64,000 nucleotides of DNA from REEB95 sp963810055. GTDB taxonomy: Bacteria; Pseudomonadota; Alphaproteobacteria; ATCC43930; CGMCC-115725. Below the pieces are notes generated by a model. It ran no database searches. It had not been told where the DNA came from and saw only the letters and a program-made list of their open reading frames with translations. Location: positions 16,116 to 80,115 of the forward strand of contig CAWEME010000055.1 in the NCBI GenBank assembly GCA_963810055.1, in the 5' to 3' direction. The translations under genes and the position numbers were made by a program. Below are positions 62,401 to 64,000 of this stretch, one piece after another; the first letter of the stretch is position 1, and the number at the start of each line of letters is the position of its first letter.

Positions 62401-62636
62401 AATGTCCTTAAATGCTCAAATGCCAACTCTGCCGCTGCACGCAAATCATTTACACGATCTGCCTCATCGATCAGACCGAAAGCTGCCAACTCCAAGTTTT
62501 CGGTTACAAAGTCGAACGCGTAACTCGGTGTGGGCCGTACCCCGTCGTTCAGGTCAGCTAAAAGGTTACGGCTAACTGCCTTCTTCGCCTCCTCGATCGA
62601 GGATGCACCTAATGCAGCGACAACCCATTCGGTCAT
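59499..62636 (-). CDS. Superfamily 2 DEAD/DEAH helicase, Hachiman HamB-like
   Basis: 1045 residues. A unique helical N-terminal region of about 290 residues precedes a Ski2-like helicase core. Walker A is LPTSSGKT (312-319). The Walker B box is DEAH (426-429). Motif IV-VI region: VVASQIPHTW, GMHHSGLS, TLVATTTIAQGVNFPVSG and NLAGRAGRSDQ. A large C-terminal region of about 330 residues follows. Its start overlaps the upstream nuclease-like gene stop by 4 bases, the two-gene arrangement of the Hachiman/AbpAB anti-phage type (HamA plus HamB). Assignment rests on the pairing. Confidence 0.8.
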   Translation of the reverse strand: MTEWVVAALGASSIEEAKKAVSRNLLADLNDGVRPTPSYAFDFVTENLELAAFGLIDEADRVNDLRAAAELAFEHLRTLRTPDAAADAATHLLHTACYGVLADRTPDVSRFLREAVLPEPDIAMQDWGTAVWQTVASVWLKLLRKDGWADLDAVLLGIITLRTAQAAHESTFLSTRETDLRSSAWELVALYHLAKAAEILATYSSQGSVGRGFDIREQLQGQFDRSIAACERAELVDLYTTVKLLARTSEQMVANSIWTVTRAVNSRVTRFVRQLVDRAQENPIFEMLPPQRATLREHGLLGSGHRAVVVSLPTSSGKTLIAQFRMLQALNQFDSERGWIAYLAPTRALVNQICAKLRRDFGPLGIIVERVSPALEIDGVEAEILADRGPASAFRILVGTPEKIDLLLRGGWEEKIGRPLTLVVVDEAHNLSQGERGLRLELLLATINRECRYSQFLLLTPFVQNGDEIARWLSPDSHDDISVKFEWKPNDRAIVIAQPRKGERKGDFVLNLSTVHTSRETIDVPEEIQMCSGRSLGLTWGSVKNSLSNVAAVTAQCLNRRGTIIVVASQIPHTWTIARTLSNNRHERIVSEEIDFVCDFVADEFGEDFELINFLRNGIGMHHSGLSDETRVLMEWLVERKKLTTLVATTTIAQGVNFPVSGVVLAGHQYPYGQDMPPEDFWNLAGRAGRSDQAGLGIIALAANSDEKAETLKRYVRRNVADLNSILIDMVDKALSNGRLELQTLFYMKEWSAFLQYLAHTYREIGDHDAFAMQIEQVLRGSFGFQKIRQQHPTVANALVSGVQRYAAILRGKPLALVDSTGFSWESVSRALAGIKEVRLNSDMWDAEHLFSGGNADLQRAFAVLFRIPEIRNELSEIIHGRGPDGDLLARIVKDWVHGASIPELASAYFADPHGNSTIAITDACRSVYGKLIQTASWGLSALQSLTMGDTLEDLSEGEQRTIRNLPSRIYYGVNTDAAIDLRLLGVPRNAAQPLADVFARDAVGGSIADLRNKLGQMDSAAWQAGLGPKGRTYHRAWRIIEGRE

Positions 62637-63424
62637 GGCTGGTCACTCATTACAGTACTCGCCCATTCCTGAATAGCACGCGGCGCGTACCAGGCGTCCA
62701 AGCGAGTTTTCGGACAAGTTTGATTCAAAGCTGATATGGCTTGGCCACGAGCGCGCAAGTCGTCCTCATCGGGTGACGTGTCGCGAAGAAGCACGCCAAC
62801 GAGTGTAACGTCAGTTCCTCCGGAAGCAAGATAGCGTTTACATGCTGCCTCAAATTTCGGCCACTTGTCGGTATTTTTGCACCGTGCAATGAGCCAGCGC
62901 AGCAGCGAAGCATGGATTTTAGGAGAACTAGCTAACGTGTCGATTTGGTGTGCCAAGCCCGAGCGGCCCGCCATCACGCCTGGTGGATGATTTTGATCGG
63001 AGGAGGTCTTTACCTCACCGAAGAGAAATGTTGTGTCCTCACCCTCACCGATGAAACCAACGAGATCGGCACCTGGAAGGGAAGCACGGGGTGTCTTGCG
63101 ATCACGATTCTCGTTCCAAGGCCAGGATGCTCCAAATTCTTGCTCCAGCAGGCATTCTGCAATTGCCTCACCAATCTCCCAATCCAGCGGTGGGTATGGT
63201 GCTGTCAGGATGGCAGCTATTGTTTGTGATGCCATCTCGGTGGACGCGAGGGCTTGTAGATCTACGGCTAATTTTCCTTCGAAATCTGCATCGGTAACGC
63301 GCGCCTTTACCGGACCTCGCAGAAACAGATCAAACTCTGCCGGATCGACCAATATGTTGCCGCGCCAATGGATTATGGCTGCATCATTTGGGTAGCATTT
63401 AATGGTCTGGATTGATAACGCCAT
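62633..63424 (-). CDS. PD-(D/E)xK nuclease-like protein, Hachiman HamA-like
   Basis: 263 residues. A candidate restriction-endonuclease core runs: helix WEIGEAIAECLLEQEFG with E87, then LPGADLVGFIGEG with D120, then FLFGEVKTSSD with E137 and K139 on the second strand. This D...E-x-K order is that of HamA/AbpA (DUF1837-type) effector nucleases, and it is coupled to a SF2 helicase. In Hachiman the helicase holds the nuclease inactive until phage DNA is sensed. Upstream is the DUF3223-type gene on the other strand. Family assignment is by motif and context. Confidence 0.7.
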   Translation of the reverse strand: MALSIQTIKCYPNDAAIIHWRGNILVDPAEFDLFLRGPVKARVTDADFEGKLAVDLQALASTEMASQTIAAILTAPYPPLDWEIGEAIAECLLEQEFGASWPWNENRDRKTPRASLPGADLVGFIGEGEDTTFLFGEVKTSSDQNHPPGVMAGRSGLAHQIDTLASSPKIHASLLRWLIARCKNTDKWPKFEAACKRYLASGGTDVTLVGVLLRDTSPDEDDLRARGQAISALNQTCPKTRLDAWYAPRAIQEWASTVMSDQP

Positions 63425-63553
63425 TTGCTCCGCATATTCCCCGGAGCGGCTCCGATTCGCTATGTATATTTTATAGTGAGCCAGCCGTCTAGGTGGCGTT
63501 GCAGATCACTATGCTAATATGGTTTGCGTAAATCTTTTTCGAAAGAAAATTAT

Positions 63554-63859
63554 ATGGCGCGCGGACGCCCCGTAAAACTCGATACTCGGGAGTTCAGAAC
63601 TAAGGGCGAGGCCACTGCCTATTTTAGTTCTATGTTGGCGCGCTATCGACCTGGAGATCGCGTCAACGATGATGACGCCAAAGATCTTGCATCACTCCTA
63701 AAGCGACATCCAGAAGCAAAGGAGAAGATCGGCACGGGCATCGAGCATTTCGAGGTGATGTCTGCCGATTATGGTACCCAATGCTTCTGGGTCGTACGTT
63801 CAGACAAAACCATGGAACGATTTTCATATCCCAGATGCATCAGAGGTTCGGATGCGTGA
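63554..63859 (+). CDS. DUF3223-type protein, possibly truncated
   Basis: 101 residues from ATG 63554. Matches the small DUF3223 (DCL-like) domain: FRTKGEATAYFSSMLARYRPGDRVNDDDAKDL and LLKRHPEAKEKIGTGIEHFEVM followed by GTQCFWVVRSD (quoted in part). Family members I recall continue about 20 residues beyond the CI motif, so the C terminus (RCIRGSDA) may be truncated. Often found beside phage-defence or integrated DNA. Function unknown. Confidence 0.75.
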   Translation: MARGRPVKLDTREFRTKGEATAYFSSMLARYRPGDRVNDDDAKDLASLLKRHPEAKEKIGTGIEHFEVMSADYGTQCFWVVRSDKTMERFSYPRCIRGSDA

Positions 63860-63951
63860 AACCTGGTCAAACTGATCAGATGGATGGCCCCGCATATTGG
63901 GTAAGAGTTGGGGAAGAAATCTGATCGCCAAACCTAACCAATTGAAATCGC

Positions 63952-64000
63952 TGGCGTCCCCAGCGGGATTCGAACCCGCGTTACCGCCGTGAAAGGGCGA
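63952..64000 (-). tRNA. tRNA-Glu (anticodon UUC), 5' part beyond window
   Basis: On the minus strand the end reads ...CGCCCTTTCACGGCGG..., with anticodon TTC in loop CTTTCAC, T arm GGGTTCGAATCCC and encoded CCA at 63952-63954. Only 49 bases are inside the window. Its 3' end faces the accessory island. Confidence 0.9.

Overview
The window looks like the chromosome of an alphaproteobacterium, probably Rhodospirillales-like. The core is GC-rich and densely packed. It carries the alphaproteobacterial dusB(nifR3)-ntrB-ntrC / ntrY-ntrX block followed by a D-amino-acid aminotransferase, hfq and hflX, a fused ispDF, an NDUFS4-type complex I subunit, and two complete tRNA genes with encoded CCA. This placement is inferred from gene content; no search was run.

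Layout. 1-4.8 kb: membrane arm of a group 4 (hydrogenase-4/formate hydrogenlyase type) complex, hyfB-C-E-F on the minus strand, running off the left edge. 4.8-6.7 kb: a small XRE regulator with an upstream palindrome, then an AT-rich patch with a membrane/coiled-coil/zinc-ribbon protein. 6.7-8.7 kb: coxG-coxS-coxM, without a large molybdenum subunit. 8.8-16.1 kb: an ion-transporter-superfamily permease and two TRAP transporter permease sets sharing one visible TakP-like binding protein. 16.2-22 kb: O-methyltransferase, two tRNAs, complex I subunit, class III aminotransferase, pncC-pgpA-ispDF. 22-37 kb: nitrogen regulation operon, then dat, HAD phosphatase, hfq, hflX and a 3-hydroxyisobutyrate-type dehydrogenase. 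37-51.7 kb, mostly minus strand: mazG, MBL hydrolase, tatD, TPR proteins, metG, holB, tmk, a D,D-carboxypeptidase, rlpA, lytic transglycosylase, thioesterase and small envelope proteins. 51.8-63.9 kb: an AT-richer accessory island ending at a tRNA-Glu.

The two most interesting parts are accessory. First, a complete 3.6-kb IS1595-type transposon (25637-29212) sits between ntrC and ntrY. It has 24-bp imperfect inverted repeats and a perfect 8-bp target duplication (AAAATAAG), and carries at least four non-transposase genes, one with an HEPN-like RNase motif. Second, the 51.8-63.9 kb island carries a Hachiman-like nuclease/helicase pair, an Hsp70 gene coupled to a possible GrpE-like gene and a membrane coiled-coil gene, and a 639-residue unknown protein coupled to another HEPN-like protein. 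The unknown modules are good candidates for undescribed defence or stress systems.

Several core genes (hyfC, hyfE, dctQ2, ntrX, metG, the MltB-like transglycosylase) have one extra base that breaks or fuses frames. Several of these extra bases lie in short homopolymers. This pattern suggests sequence indel errors rather than true fusions or pseudogenes, and I annotated the restored genes.
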